Positions 12,701-25,227 are shown, counted from the stretch's first letter. The stretch: DNA of 64,000 nucleotides from Gossypium raimondii (GCF_025698545.1 NC_068570.1:42055924-42119923), one strand, 5' to 3'. Numbers and translations are program-made. The notes: generated by a model not told the origin, from the letters alone.

Positions 12701-12914
12701 ACAAAATGTAATGTATAATCATAAGTCAAGACATATGGGTCGTCGACACAATACAATTAGACAACTGATCTCAAACAGAGTTATCTCTATTGATTTTGTA
12801 AAATCAAAATATAACATTGCGGATCCACTAACTAAAGGCTTAAATCGAGATCGAGTTGATAAAATATCAAAAGGAATGAGACTAAAGCTCATGGAAATAA
12901 AAGGCGCTATGTGA
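9781..12914 (+). pseudogene. Copia pol polyprotein remnant
   Basis: Domains in order: protease around 9868-9905 (WWLDIGATRHIC, where the usual DSG is DIG); GAG-pre-integrase around 10285-10416 (LWRGRLKH, then a C..C pair); integrase core around 10450-10920 (HIDTCD, VRSDRCGEY, GVAEQKNQTL, which keep the D,D,E residues); reverse transcriptase from 11427 (NSKWIFKWK, QMDVKTTFLNGDL, LYGLKQAP, YIDDILIVG at about 11912); RNase H at 12651-12860 (CDNQATIG, ADPLTKG). The frame is broken repeatedly: stops at 10417, 10624, 10915, 11799 and 12066, plus frameshifts including a 40-bp tandem duplication. Several stops fit TGG to TAG/TGA or CAG to TAG changes. It encodes no functional polyprotein. Confidence 0.9.
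12399..12478 (+). repeat. Perfect 40-bp tandem duplication inside Copia RNase H region
   Basis: The unit starting ATGCCAATTGGATATTTGAT is present twice in direct succession (12399-12438 and 12439-12478) with no mismatch seen. Because 40 is not a multiple of three, it shifts the reading frame. Perfect identity in a decayed element points to a recent replication-slippage or repair event. Confidence 0.95.
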
Positions 12915-13459
12915 AGGAAAACCCTACCTAGCTGACTGGAGATCCCAAGATCTAGGTTTATAGGGATAACTTATTTGCATAGACCTGTGAGGTCACTCTA
13001 GGTTATTATCCCAAGTCCATTCCTATGATGTAAACAGTGACTAAAAATGGAATAGGTTAAGCAATGTTTTTAATGACCGTTGTGTGTTTCGGTGAGTCGA
13101 GCAACATAAGTCACCTATGTGAGAATGAAATGGGGTCACTTCGAGAAGACTATTAGAGAATAGTTCTCTCAAAATCTTTTAGAACCAGGAGATGTTCACG
13201 GTTATATGAACATACCTATGAGAACTAAAACCTTGCTAGAGAGGTAGTTATGTGAGGTATATCATTGTTTACAAAAAAGGCAGAATAGTTCAAAGGACAT
13301 CGCGTCTACTGGTCTGCTAGTAAAGTAAATATACTTTCACAAGGGAAGGTTCAAGTGTGGATGTCTACCTATCCTATGCAACTATCAATCGTAGATTCTA
13401 TCACCACATCGTGTCAATGTTTTTCGTTAAAAATATCAATTTTCATTCATGTGGGTGAT
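12915..13459 (+). other. Copia 3' untranslated internal region
   Basis: Sequence between the end of the RNase H frame and the 3' LTR. It is non-coding and ends in a polypurine-type GTGGGTGATT at the LTR border, as usual for Copia elements. Confidence 0.6.
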
Positions 13460-13524
13460 TGTTGGAAAATATGTAATTTTTGGAAACTTTGAAGCACATT
13501 CTTGATTGGTAAAGGTGGAGAGTT
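13460..13524 (+). repeat. 3' LTR of the Copia element, first piece
   Basis: It starts TGTTGGAAAATATG like the 5' LTR and runs 65 bp before the Gypsy insertion. The last 5 bp (GAGTT) are one copy of the degenerate Gypsy target duplication. Confidence 0.85.
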
Positions 13525-15743
13525 TGTAACATACCAAACCCGGCCTAGAGGTTATGGCTGAATTTGAAAATATTACGAAGAAGGGTTTTGAAACAAAACT
13601 TTCATGTTAAAATTTCTCGTATTAATTTTTACTAAAAGATTCCATGTTTTCGGAAAAACTTATTATACTATTTAAATGAAACCATCATTTATTGCCCTTT
13701 TAGGTAAAATGTAAATTTTTTGTGAAAGTTTGTAAGTCGTTATAGTTGAAAATCAAGCTTGTGTTTTCAAAAACATTTGTTTGCGTAAAACCGTTATTTG
13801 CCACATGTTGCAGTTTAAAATTCAAAACGCACCCAAAACTCAAATTATAAACAAACAGTCCAGAGAGTCCATAAATTACAAAACTCTCAAAATAATCTAA
13901 AATTTAAATAAAATCATTAATTAAACTAGTTTGCAAAATCGTGGTCACTGTTGAGACTACGCCACACTAAACCACCTATGTCTGAGGATTCTGAACAGAG
14001 CAGACAAACAAATGTGAGTTTTCATAAACTCAGAATGTAACTAAACAGAGTCATGCAAACACATAAACCTAGATTTCTCAATATATCACAACAGAAGCGG
14101 ACATAAGTCCTTAACAGAATCAGATCATATCAGAATCGGATTATTAGAAACATAAAGATATGCAAAGTCCTACCCCTATCTTCAATACACTATCTTTGAT
14201 CATCCTAACACACCATATGGGATATAAAACACCCACCCATCCCTACACACCACATAGTGTCTTTACGACACTTATCAGAATAGTTTGCAACCAAGCTGCC
14301 AGTATATCGGCGAAATGTCACCTCACAGAATACTTCCTCCACATACACAAATCCCACCCCATATAAAAATACAAAATATAGATAAATAGATATAACAGAG
14401 TTAACATGTCCAGCACGATCATATACAGATAACATACATGTTATACGAGTCAGTCAAATCATACATATCAATTTCTAAATGCTCAAATCAGTCTATCAGA
14501 ATAGTAGATATCATGCATTAGGGTTTGTTTTACCCTTACCGAACCTATGGAAAGCCCACTGTTGATTGGAATGACATATGTGACCCTAGGGAAAATTTTA
14601 GAATTATGGGCCCACGTGTGGCTCACACAGCTAAATTGGCCTTGCCCGTTTGGCATACCTGTCACATGGCTATGTGTCGCATACAGCCGACCACATGCTC
14701 ATATAAAACACCCATCCATACTTACACACCACATAGTGTCTTTACGTCTTTGTGGTGTCGATAGGCCACTTTTTCGGCTTTTGTCGAACCTCGATTTCTC
14801 GTGTTTTTGTTACACACCTAGTTTATTTTTGTTGTTATAGCAATCTCAAGACCATTAGAACTTATAATTCGATTAAGGATACTAAGTCAATAACCGAAAC
14901 GATTTATAGAACTAAAATCCCCAATTCAACGAAATGCTCACCTTTGATGAACAACACGTCCCAAACTTAATTCACCGCAGCATCGAATGTTTCCAACCCC
15001 TCTCCTAAACAATCAATCAATTCCAATGTTTAAAACCAACATTCATTAAAATTGCAAACTAATTCTCATAACAGAAAATCTCCAAAACGCAATGTATAGA
15101 GTAAAAATGCTACTTACGAAATGCTCCGACAGTAGAACAAACAATCTCAAGCATCCATACGATGAAGCAAAATCAATGGACTAACAAAGTCGTAATTTGA
15201 CCAAAAGAAAGAGAGGGAAGGGAAAAAGAAGAAGACAATATAGGAGATGGGGAAAAATAGAACGTGAAATTGGGAAGGGAAAATTTGGAAAGAGAAAGTA
15301 AAATTAATTAAAAAAACAAAATAAAATACAATGCCCCAAATTAAGCCATGATCTTTCATTCAAACCAACTCCAACTACCCACTCATTCATCCAGTATCAT
15401 AGACTTTCAATTCCATCCAAACTCTACTACATAACCAGCACACACGCCCAAAAGTAAAAAAATAGCATCCGTCGCTCACACGAGGGTTCAAACACGAGAC
15501 CTTAGGGCAAGTTAACACCTTACCACTTGAACCAGTAGACTCATTCTGATTTGATTTGACTAAAAATAGAATATAAGCCAAACCGCCAAGGGACAGGCTA
15601 AGATGAAAAATAGCAAAAATTTCCAAAGGTAGGACTCAAACCCGAGACCTCAAACACACAAACCCAGAACACTTAACAACTGAAGCAAATACATGTTTAT
15701 GACAGTATTCACAGAAAAAAATTAAATTAGTCAATGAGTTATA
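13525..15743 (-). repeat. Gypsy LTR (3' LTR of the minus-strand element)
   Basis: It starts TGTAACATACC and ends GAGTTATA, where the expected terminal GTTACA has one substitution. It aligns along its length with 21972-23931, roughly 85-90% alike by eye. It retains about 200 bp (around 15195-15405) that the other LTR lacks. Confidence 0.85.
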
Positions 15744-15760
15744 ACTCTACCCCCTAAAAG
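15744..15760 (-). promoter_or_regulatory. Polypurine tract of the Gypsy element
   Basis: On the minus strand this reads CTTTTAGGGGGTAGAGT directly before the 3' LTR, the site that primes plus-strand DNA synthesis in LTR elements. Confidence 0.75.
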
Positions 15761-15783
15761 AAATTTCAATTTCAAAATTTACC

Positions 15784-18700
15784 TCATCTGAACAAATGAG
15801 GATACTGCTGACTCATCGCATCCTCAGGTTCCCACGTGACTTTCTCAGTGCCATCATTCTGCCACAGAACCTTAACTAACGGAATAGAGTTCCTCCTCAG
15901 AATCTTTACGTCTTGATCCAAAATCTTAACCAGTTCCTCCTCAAAAGTCAAATCTGGTCTAACCTCAATCTCCTCAACCGAAACAACATGAGATGGGTCA
16001 AACCAATACCGCCTTAAAATAGAGACGTGAAATACGTCATGGATACGGTCTAACTCCAAAGGTAGCTATAACTAATAAGCGATCGCTTCCACACGCTTCA
16101 GAATCCGATACGACTCAATGAACCTAGGGCTCAACTTGCCCTTACGTTCGAATTGTAAAACTTTCTTCCAAGGAGATACCTTAAGAAAAACAAAGTCACC
16201 CTCAGAGTAGTCGATATCCCTCTTTTTCAAATCTACATAAGACTTCAGTCTATCAGAAGCCGCCTTAAGGTGATCCTAAATTAATCTGACTTTGTCTTCA
16301 GTCTCAGAAACCAACTCAAGACCCAAAACTCGTCGTTCACCTAACCCAGTCCAACACAGTGGAGTACGACACTTACGACCATACAAAGCCTCATACAGTG
16401 CCATCTGGATGCTAGACTAAAAATTATTGTTGTAGGCGAACTCGGCCAAAGGTAGAAAATCCTCCCAACTCCCTCAGAAATCAATTACACAACTCCGAAG
16501 CATATCCTCCAATATCTGCATCACCCCCTCGGACTGACCATCGGTCTGACAATGGAATGCAGTACTTAAGTCTAATCTCAAACCCAGAGCTTCATAAAGT
16601 TTATTCCAAAATTGAGAAGTGAAGCAAGGATCCGTATAAAATTTTATCAAAACCGGAACCCCGTGAAGCTCACAATCTCAGAAATGTAGAGTTTGGCCAA
16701 CTTTTGCAATGAGTAATATGTCTGAACTGAAATGAAATGGGCAGACTTGGTCAATCGATCCACGAGGACCCAAACAAAATCCTTCTTAGTATGTGTTAAA
16801 GGCAACCCACTAACGAAGTCCGTAGTCACATGTTTCCATTTTCATAAGAGAATCTTAACGGGTTTGAGTAAACTCAAAGGCAATTGGTGCTCAGCCTTAA
16901 CTTGTTGGCACGTCAGACAATGAGAAACAAAATTTGTTACCTCTCATTTCAAACTTGGCCACCGGTATAGTTCATGGAGGTCTCGGTACATCTTATTTCC
17001 ACCGGCATGCATAGCATGAAGGCTACTATGCGTTTCTATCAGAATCGACTGTCTCAGATCGGAATCGTTCGTTACACAAACTTGTCCTCAGAAACACTAA
17101 ACCCCATCATTATTCAGCCCAAAATCAGACATACTGCCACTGTCAACCTGACAGAAACACGGAACCAAAGAATCATCCCCCAACTATTTTTCCCGAATCT
17201 AATCGATCCAAGTCAGCTTAACTTGCAACTCAGCTAACAGACTCCCATCCTCAAACAGACTTAGACTTAAGACTCTTGTGATCGTTTTATATGATACACC
17301 TCTCACTATACAGATAATGCCTCCAAATATTTAAGGTAAAAACCACAGCAGTTAACTCGAGATCATGCATCAAATAATTCCCTCATGTGACATAAGCTGT
17401 CAGGACGCATAAGTCACAACCTTACCATCTTGCATCAATATACATCCCAAACCGATGTGTGAAGCATCACTATAAACCACAAACTCCTTACTAGATTCAA
17501 GTTGTATCAGAATAGGAGTCTCAGTTAGAACAGACTTAAGCTTCTCAAAGCTTGATTGTTGCCCATCATTTCAGACGAAAGGAGTTGCGTAAAAGCTTAG
17601 TCAAAAGAGTTGTAATCAACGAGAACCCCTCAACAAACTTTTGATAATTAACTGCAAGACCCAAAAAACTGTGGATCTCGAAAACATTCTTAGGTTGTTT
17701 CCAATTAAGTACAACCCTAATCTTTCTAGGACCAACTAGAATCCCCTCAACAGAAACCACGTGCCCTAGAAACGTTACTTCTCTTAACCAAAATTCACAC
17801 TTGCTCAACTTAGCGTAGAGCTATTTCTCTTGAAGCATCTGAATAACTACTCTAAGATACTCATCATGTTCATCTTCGGTCTTAGAGTATACCAGAATGT
17901 CGTTGATGAAGACTACGATGAACTTATCTAAATACGGTCGAAAAAATCAGTTCATCAGATCCATGAATACAGCTAGAGCTTTCGCCAAACCAAAAGGCAT
18001 AACTAGGAACTCGTAGTGCCCATAACTAGTTCTAAAAGCCGTCTTATGAACATCAACTTTCTTAACCCTAAGTTGATGATACCCAGAGCAGAATCTATCT
18101 TTGAGAATACTGAAGCCTTACAAAACTAATCAAACAAATCGTTGATCCTTGAAAGAGAGTACTTATTCTTCATAGTTAAATTGTTCAACTATCGGTAGTC
18201 GATGCACATCCTCATGGTACCGTCCTTTTTCTTGATGAAAAAAATCGGTGTCCCTCACAAAGACACATTAGGACGGACGAATCCATGATCCAAAAGCTCT
18301 TAAAGCTAAGCCTTAAGCTCCATAAGCTCCTTCGGTGCCATTCGATAAAGAGCAATAGACACTAGAGCTATACCCGATAAAAGCTCAATACCGAACTCTT
18401 CTTTCGATTCGGAGGTAAACTCTATAACTCATCGGGAAAAGCATCTAAAAATTCCATAGAAATTGAAATGCTTAGGTAGGCCAGATATGCCATACACTTT
18501 TCGAACCAGTTTTTTGGCCACTAAAGCAAAGATTACGTTGGATAAGTAATCCCAACGCTCGCCGATCACAACAACTTCCACATCATCCTCGATTCTCAAA
18601 ACTACCCTCTTAGTCGCACAATCCAAGCTGACTCAGTGCTCTACTAACCAGTCCATACCTAGAATCAAATCGACCACCCCAAATGGTAGCTCCATCAGAT

Positions 18701-18926
18701 TTGCTAGAAACACAACCCCTTGTACTTTTAGTGGTACATTCCTATACAGTCTATTTACCCAAACCGACTGACCCAGCAAACTTAATACAGAAATCTCACC
18801 TGAAGTACTCTCAACAGTAATCCCCAAGTTTCCGAAGACAGAACTAGCTACAAACGAGTGTGTTGACCCTATGTTTATCACTACAACATATGGAACATCA
18901 TAAATAAGAAACGTACTCGTAATCAC
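15784..18926 (-). pseudogene. Gypsy pol remnant (protease, RT, RNase H, integrase)
   Basis: Read from high to low coordinates. The protease at 18633-18926 has VVVINIGSTHSFVA, where the catalytic D(S/T)G is NIG. Reverse transcriptase covers about 17560-18300; the catalytic box reads [10 protein letters not shown] near 17890-17920 instead of FIDD, and KCEFWL...VTFLGHVVS follows. RNase H is degraded at about 17240-17560. Integrase core is at 16647-16829 (DFVSGLPLT...VDRLTKSAHFI). The C-terminus at 15784-16059 has IHDVFHVSILRRY, then PLVKVLWQN and VTWEPEDAM, a chromodomain-like tail typical of plant chromoviruses. In-frame stops separate these blocks. With both protease and RT active sites altered, the protein is certainly inactive. 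Confidence 0.88.
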
Positions 18927-18984
18927 ATCAAGGGCGTCTCTATCCTCATGGCATCGTGCAACATATACTAGCGCAGGCTGCCTC

Positions 18985-20479
18985 TGTTAGAGTATGCCCA
19001 AAGATCAAACATGAGATGGTTGTAATAACATACTTGATTTATCATGTTTATTAATATAAGGCGTTACCATTATTATTTCAGTTTCTTTTCTGTGTGTATA
19101 AATATACTATTTTATAATAATGTCCTAAGAATAATATGATTATTCTTAAAAGTTCCTTAGTCAAGTATTATTGTTGGATAGGACAATGATAATGCATTAA
19201 GACTAACATGTAGTTGGTTGATGATAAAGAGTTGTCATTGATATGGAATGTCAGAATCGATGCATGAATATGTGTGTTAGAGAACAACATATTGGACTGA
19301 CCCGTTATGAGTATGTTTCTTGGATTATTATGTCATTGTCACAATATTACTCATAGTGATTAATATGTATATGATCCTCAGACTTGAGATCATCATAATC
19401 CCAATATCTTGAGTTGTATATTTTGATACAGTCAAATGTACACCATAATTGGTTGTTCTATAAAGGCTGATGTTGGATATACCACGATCTATGTAGAGGG
19501 ATATGGTTGATCGAGATAGGATAAGCCCCTCCTACATAATGGGAGTAATATCTTAGGCCACTTGATTGAGTGAGACTAGAAATGCATGGCCATGCTCAAA
19601 TAAGTTGATATGAGATGTCATACTTATTTGTATATCGTAGTCTACTTAATATATCAAGGAACATGGAATGGACTATGTAAGTGTGACTATTCCATGACTT
19701 GAGTCCAATCCAGAGATAAAGGACTTAAGGATTATTGCATAAAAGGTTAATCATAAAAGGTTATATCGAATCATGATTTCTTGTGACTTAGGTAGCAATG
19801 ATGCATTGCTAGATGCCACTTATTGTTTGTAACATTGGAATCATTCTAGTATTACTGCTAACATTACAGGAACCTACAAGGTCACACCCTATAGTTGAAA
19901 TGAACGGAATAAAACATAGTTGGTATTGTGTTTGGTTGTCGCTTGAATTAAATTAATTATAGAATTAATTTAAATGGGTAATCAAATATCGAACACATTA
20001 TGTACAAGGTTGTTGTACGTATTATGAGAACATGAATTTGGTTAGTATATAAATTCAAATAAATATATAGTTTACCGAAATTATATTATAATTAATGTAA
20101 TTATAATTTTTGGTTTAAAATATTATTATATTTATTTTAATTTCTAGAAACCCTAAAAAATGATATATAAGAATCCCATTTTTTCTTTGCTTGGGTCTAG
20201 CAGCCGTCAAAGAAAATTCTTTTCAAAACTATTTTGGGGATTCCTTCCGTTCATAATCAACTGGGTGGATTACGTAGAGGCCGGGGTCACGATAGATTGC
20301 GGCTTGGTTCGATAGCAGATCAGACTACTCGTTGTTGAGGCATTGTTGTCTACTTAGAATAAACATTCAGTAATTTCGTAACCTTTATCACCCCGATTCG
20401 TTCCTCACACATGGATCCGTGGTTAGGGTCACCAAATTTTTATTTTTTTCTGCGCCGTAGGGGTGCCAGCGATCCAATA
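18985..20479 (+). mobile_element. Solo LTR, Copia-type, nested in the Gypsy element
   Basis: It begins TGTTAGAGTATGCCC and ends GATCCAATA, a near inverted match to TGTTAGA (expected ending TCCAACA with one C-to-T change). A perfect 5-bp target duplication GCCTC flanks it (18980-18984 and 20480-20484). It is 1495 bp with no internal region or second LTR, hence a solo LTR. A TATATAAG at about 20163 is a likely promoter with a leader downstream. It sits between the gag and protease parts of the host Gypsy, and removing it with one GCCTC copy rejoins them. Confidence 0.83.
20163..20170 (+). promoter_or_regulatory. Putative TATA box of the nested solo LTR
   Basis: TATATAAG lies about 310 bp before the LTR end, a usual U3/R position for Copia LTRs. 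Confidence 0.4.
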
Positions 20480-20511
20480 GCCTCGCCTCAGTCTGATTAC
20501 CACCTCGGCCC

Positions 20512-21640
20512 GGTACTCTCTGTCCTCTACCTAAACCATTACCATCCCTGCCCGAACCACGACCCCTAGGCGGTTGCTATACTGCCCTCTGAGGCTGAAA
20601 AATCCCAAAACTGAATCTTGCATCTAATCTGAATGCTGTGGGTACCTTCTAATATCATGATCCATCGACCCACAATGTAAACATGCCCCCAATCTCCTCC
20701 AATACTCGCCCGAATGGCGCCTACCACAGTCACTACATGGTTGAACCCCAATAGAAGTAATTGGAACTCCCACTCTAGAAGTCCCATCAAGTCTGGCCCA
20801 TTTGTTAAGCCTTTGAGCAAAATTAGAGGGCTCCAAATCCCTCTTATCCTTGCCTCTCTCACGATCCTTATTCTGGTGCTCCACGCGCTTAACCTCTTTG
20901 GCGATCTTCGCTTTGTCCACCAGAACGGTGAACTCTCGCTCCCTCTGAGGAGCTATCAGAACCCTCAAATTGTCCCTCAAACCATCCTCAAAATGAACAC
21001 ACTTCTCGTACTCAGATGCCACCATCCCTCGAGCATAGTGGCTCAGTCTCAGAAATTCAGCCTCATATTCAGCCACAGTTCTATCACCGTGTGTGAGATT
21101 CATAAATTCATGCCTACGAGCATCTACAAAGCTTGCTCCCACATACTTTCCCTGGAAGGCGGTCTTGAAATAATCCCAATTAAGATGACCCAGTTGAGTA
21201 CCCTCCTCAACTGATAACCACCACTGGTATGCCTCATCGCAAAGCAAAGAAACTACACCCTTCAGTTTCTTCTCAGGAGTGCAGTCGATACTATTCATTA
21301 TTCTCTTAGTGGTCTCTAACCAGTATTCAGCCACAGTAGGGGCGACTCCAACAACACCCTAAAATAGTTCAGCTTCATTGGACTAGAGTTGTTCAATAAC
21401 CGACCCACAGCTCTCAGATCTAGAATGAGGTCTAGAACCCTCTCCAAAAGCCTCAACATGGCTTGGAACAGTTTGTCGTCCCCAGCTGAGTGGCTTTGAG
21501 ACCCAGTCTCAGCAATAAGTGTAGCCAGAGTCTCGCTCATATCCAAATTTGGCATATTGCGCAAAGAGAAAGACTCATCTTGAGTCCACCTACGGCGCCC
21601 GTTGCGCCCACGAGTACCACGACCACGCGTTCCATGAGCG
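20512..21640 (-). pseudogene. Gypsy gag remnant
   Basis: The main frame at 20624-21334 has a retrotransposon gag core (YWLETTKRIMNSI, then EAYQWWLSVEEG and YFKTAFQGKYVG), then a Lys/Arg-rich segment and a zinc-knuckle region. The knuckle reads CLHCGSMDHDIRRY: the first Cys pair and the His are kept but the last Cys is Tyr, so nucleic-acid binding is probably lost. The N-terminal part continues in another frame at 21316-21564, so at least one frameshift is present. Downstream frames lead to the solo-LTR insertion. Confidence 0.85.
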
Positions 21641-21954
21641 CTTATTGTTTCAAAGTTTTATCTACATTACACAATTTTATGCATCAGTTTCAGTGTTTAT
21701 TAGCAATTTTTTTATGCTTCATACATTTATTAGAAGTTTTAGAAATCTTTCAAAAATTTGTCTCTAACTAACTCTGTATAGTTTCAAACAGTTCTAACTA
21801 TAGTATTTCTAAGTTCAGAAGTACTAATAGGATCGGCGCTGGAGACTTGGTGTACCACGTACTTAACTCAAAAGAAAAAAACTTTGTTTGAAAACCAGTT
21901 CTTTTACAATTATAATTTTGAACCCAAAATTCACAGCTCAACTTTTGCAACTTA

Positions 21955-21966
21955 GCTCTTATACCA
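21955..21966 (-). promoter_or_regulatory. Primer-binding site of the Gypsy element
   Basis: On the minus strand TGGTATAAGAGC lies 5 bp after the 5' LTR. It differs by one base from the common plant initiator-Met site TGGTATCAGAGC, so reverse transcription was primed by tRNA-iMet. Confidence 0.8.
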
Positions 21967-21971
21967 TTAAA

Positions 21972-23931
21972 TGTAACACCCCAAACCCGACCTAGACGTT
22001 CTGGCCGAATCTGAAAATGTTATGAAGAAGGGTTTTGAAACAAAACTTTCATTTTAAAATTTCTCATATTAATTGTTACTAAAAGAGTCCACGTTTTCGA
22101 AAACACTTATTATACTCTTTAAATGAGACCGTCATTTATTGCCCTTTTAGGTAAAATGTAAATTTGCAGCGGAAGTTTGTAACTTGTTATAATTGAAAAT
22201 CGAGCTTGCGTTTTCAAAAATATTTGTTTGTGTAAAACCGTTATTTGCCATACGTTGCAGTTTAAAAGTCAAAATGCACCCAAAACTCAAATTATAAACA
22301 AACAGTCCAGAGAGTCCATAAATTACAAAACTCTCAAAATAATCCAGAATTTAAATAAAATTGTTAATTAAACCAGTTTGCGAACACGTGGTCACCGTTG
22401 AGACTCCACCGTACTGACCCGCCTATGTCTGAGGATTACCTGAACAAAACAGACAAACAGATGTGATTTTTCATAAACTCAGTATGTAATAAACAGAGTC
22501 ATACATACACATAAACTTAGATTTCTCAATATATCAGAACAGAAGCGGACATAGTCTTTAACAGAATTAGATCATATCATAATCGGATTATCAGAAATAT
22601 ACAGATATGCAAAGTCCTACCCCCATCCTCTACACACCATCTCCGACCATCCCAACACATCATGTGGGGTATAAAACACCTACCTATCCCTACACACCAC
22701 ATAGTGTCTTTATGACACCTATTAGAATAGTTTGCAACCAAGTTGCCAGTATATCGGTGAAATGTCGCCTCACAGAACACTTCCTCCACATATACAAATC
22801 CCACCCCATATACAGATACAAAATACTGATATACAAATATAACAGAGTTAATATGTCCAGCATGCTCATATACAGATAACATACATGTTATACGAGCCAA
22901 TCAAATCATACATATCAATTTCTAAATGCTCAAATCAATCTATCAAAAAAGTAGATATCATGCATTAGGGTTTGTTTTGCCCTTACCGACCCTATGGAAG
23001 GCCCACAATTGATCGAAACGACATATGTGAGCCTAGGGAAAATTTTAGAATTATGCATGTGGGGCCACACGCCCATGTGGCTCACACGCCTAAATCGGCC
23101 TTGCCCGTGTGCCATACCTGTCACATGGCTATGTGTCGCATACTGCCAGCCACACGACTGAGCACACGCCGGTGTGGTGTCGGCATAATTTTTTTAGCTT
23201 TTGCCAAAACTCATTTTCTCGTGTTTTTGTTACACACCTAGTTCGCTTTTGCTGTTACAGCAATCCCGAGACCACCAAATCCTATAATTCGATTAAGGAT
23301 ACTAAGTTAATAACCGAAACGACTTACAAAACTAAAATCCCAAATTCAACGAAGTGCTCACCTTTGACGAACAACACTTCTCAAACTTAATTCGCCATAG
23401 AATCGAATGTTTCCACCCCCTCTCCTAAACAATTAACCAATTTCAACTTTTAAAACCAATATTCAGTAAAATTTCAAACTAATTTGCATAACAAAAAATC
23501 TTCAAAATGCAACGTAAAGAGTAAAAATGCTACTTACGAAATGCTCCGATAGTAGAACAAACAATCTCAAGCACTCGTACAATGAAGCAAAATCAATGGA
23601 TTAACAAAGCCGATCTCTACTACATAACCGACACACGCGCCCAGAAGAAAAAAAATAACATCCTTAGAACTTAGTTTGAACACAAGACCTTAGGGCAATC
23701 TAACACCTTACCACTTGAACCAACAAACTCATTCTAATATGATTTGATTAACAATACAATATAAGCCAAACGGCCAAGGGATAGGCTAGGATTAAAAATA
23801 GCAAAAATTTCCAAATGTGGGACTCGAACCCAAGACCTCAAACACACAAACCCAGAACACTTAACCACTAAAACAGATACATATTTATGATAGAATTCAC
23901 AGAAAAAAATTAAATTAGTCAGGGCGTTACA
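21972..23931 (-). repeat. Gypsy LTR (5' LTR of the minus-strand element)
   Basis: It starts TGTAACACCCC and ends GGGCGTTACA, and pairs with 13525-15743. It lacks about 200 bp present in the other LTR, by a deletion around 23613. Confidence 0.88.
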
Positions 23932-24926
23932 TATTTGAATCATAAAATTATGATTTTATATTCTACTCCATGAGACCTTTACAATGGTATATCATATGCT
24001 CAAAATGGTCGAGTGATGAATGAGAAATTGATGCTCAAAGTAAGCTACTTGTGAATATTTGTTGAGGAAAAGAAAAGCTTAGATCCCATATTTTTTAAAT
24101 ACCAAGTGTGAGATATGAATGAATATATATGAGAACCCACTTGAAGGGTTATTGAATGACTAAGCTTAAAACCCTACCTCGTATGCAAGGGGTGTAGATC
24201 CAAACCTATTGGGGTTGGGGTACACCCACACGACATGGGCGACGTGAAATGTTCAGGCCCAAGAAGGATATTTTAAGCCCAACACGAAATTTATTATTCT
24301 CAGCAAATATTATACATAATCCGTATTAAAAGGGAAAATATCTCGATTTTATTTTATTCCAAATAAATTGATTTTTAATTTGACTCGATTTTATTCAATT
24401 TGATTTAAAAGCTTCTTTAATGGAAAGATTTGTAACTTTCTTCATGGAAATTTCCAAAATTCCTCTATATTGAACGCCTATAAAAGCCTGTAGAATTCTT
24501 TACACTCACACAGAGAAATAACGAATCTTCACTCCCAAAAATTCTTTTCTTTTCTCTTCAAATTTCAAATGTTTGGGTGATAAAAGAAGGTAAGGTTAGT
24601 TCATTGATCACTGTAAAGGTACTACAACCGTGATCATTTTGTTGTTGTATCCTAGGAGACAGTTGACCAACGTTTCTCCAAGTACTATAGGAGCGACCGA
24701 ATTTGTCTTAAGGAAACTGTGAAAATAGACCTCAACATCTAGTAAAACTCGATTCCCTTTATTCGATCTTTGGTTTTCCAAAATCTTATTTATTTAATTG
24801 TTTTCAAATCTGATGTTTTAAATAAATATAATTTTTATTTAAATTTGGTGCTTTAACATAAATATAAATATTTGTTTATATAATTATTTATATTTATATT
24901 TGTTCGCTAACGTATTTTGTCCAACA
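23932..24926 (+). repeat. 3' LTR of the Copia element, second piece
   Basis: It resumes GAATCATAAAATTATG, matching 9251 onward, after the Gypsy target duplication, and ends GTCCAACA. A TATAAAAG box at about 24479 marks its promoter. It is the only full-length copy of the U3-R-U5 end. Confidence 0.85.
24479..24486 (+). promoter_or_regulatory. TATA box of the Copia 3' LTR
   Basis: TATAAAAG precedes a leader that runs to the LTR end. It could fire outward toward the flanking DNA, but there is no evidence of activity. Confidence 0.5.
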
Positions 24927-24931
24927 GAAGC

Positions 24932-25227
24932 AACTTACATTCATCCAAGATAATGTCTAAACGACCCTTGAATCAAAACTCAATCGAAAAGAATAATCAA
25001 AATAGTTCTCTTTGTAATCAAGAAATTCATGTATTGTAACTCTTTTGAAGTTAATAAATAAATTTTGACTCCAAAATTTTCAAAGTCAATTTATGACTCA
25101 AAATTTGTGTTTACAAATTTCTGGCATGCTCGGTGGGACAATCACTACCTTTCATCTCTTCTCTTTAAAAGTTAAAGTTCAAAGTTGCAATGGCTTCCAA
25201 AATCATCATCAACAAACCAGTTCGCAA
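24932..25227 (+). mobile_element. Tat-like element: LTR end, primer site and gag start
   Basis: Continuation of the LTR remnant from 8885-9184. At 25118-25139 TCTGGCATGCTCGGTGGGAC resembles the primer sites of plant Tat-lineage elements. About 50 bp later an ATG (25190) opens MASKIIINKPVR, a plausible gag N-terminus, cut at 25227 by the next LTR fragment. Lineage assignment is inference from the primer-site style. Confidence 0.5.

Larger units (their letters stand above)
13525..23931 (-). mobile_element. Ty3/Gypsy retrotransposon, minus strand, nested in the Copia 3' LTR
   Basis: Its two LTRs lie at 13525-15743 and 21972-23931. Flanking GAGTT (13520-13524) and TATTT (23932-23936) each differ by one base from TAGTT, which is the intact target in the Copia 5' LTR, so this is a decayed 5-bp duplication. 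Reading on the minus strand: 5' LTR, primer site at 21955-21966 (TGGTATAAGAGC, close to the initiator-Met tRNA site), gag, protease, reverse transcriptase/RNase H, integrase with a chromovirus-like C-terminus, polypurine tract at 15744-15760, 3' LTR. A 1.5-kb solo LTR interrupts it between gag and protease. Every coding domain contains stops or active-site changes. Confidence 0.9.
9185..24926 (+). mobile_element. Copia LTR retrotransposon with nested insertions
   Basis: The element starts TGTTGGAAAATATG at 9185 and ends TTTTGTCCAACA at 24926, with a perfect 5-bp target duplication GAAGC (9180-9184 and 24927-24931). Between the LTRs lies a decayed pol (9781-12914) in the Copia order protease, integrase, reverse transcriptase, RNase H. 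The 3' LTR starts at 13460, just after a GTGGGTGATT sequence of the usual Copia polypurine-tract type. That LTR is split by the Gypsy insertion at 13525-23931. The 5' LTR matches only to about 9362, so its 3' part, the primer site and most of gag have been lost. The element cannot move on its own. Confidence 0.88.
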
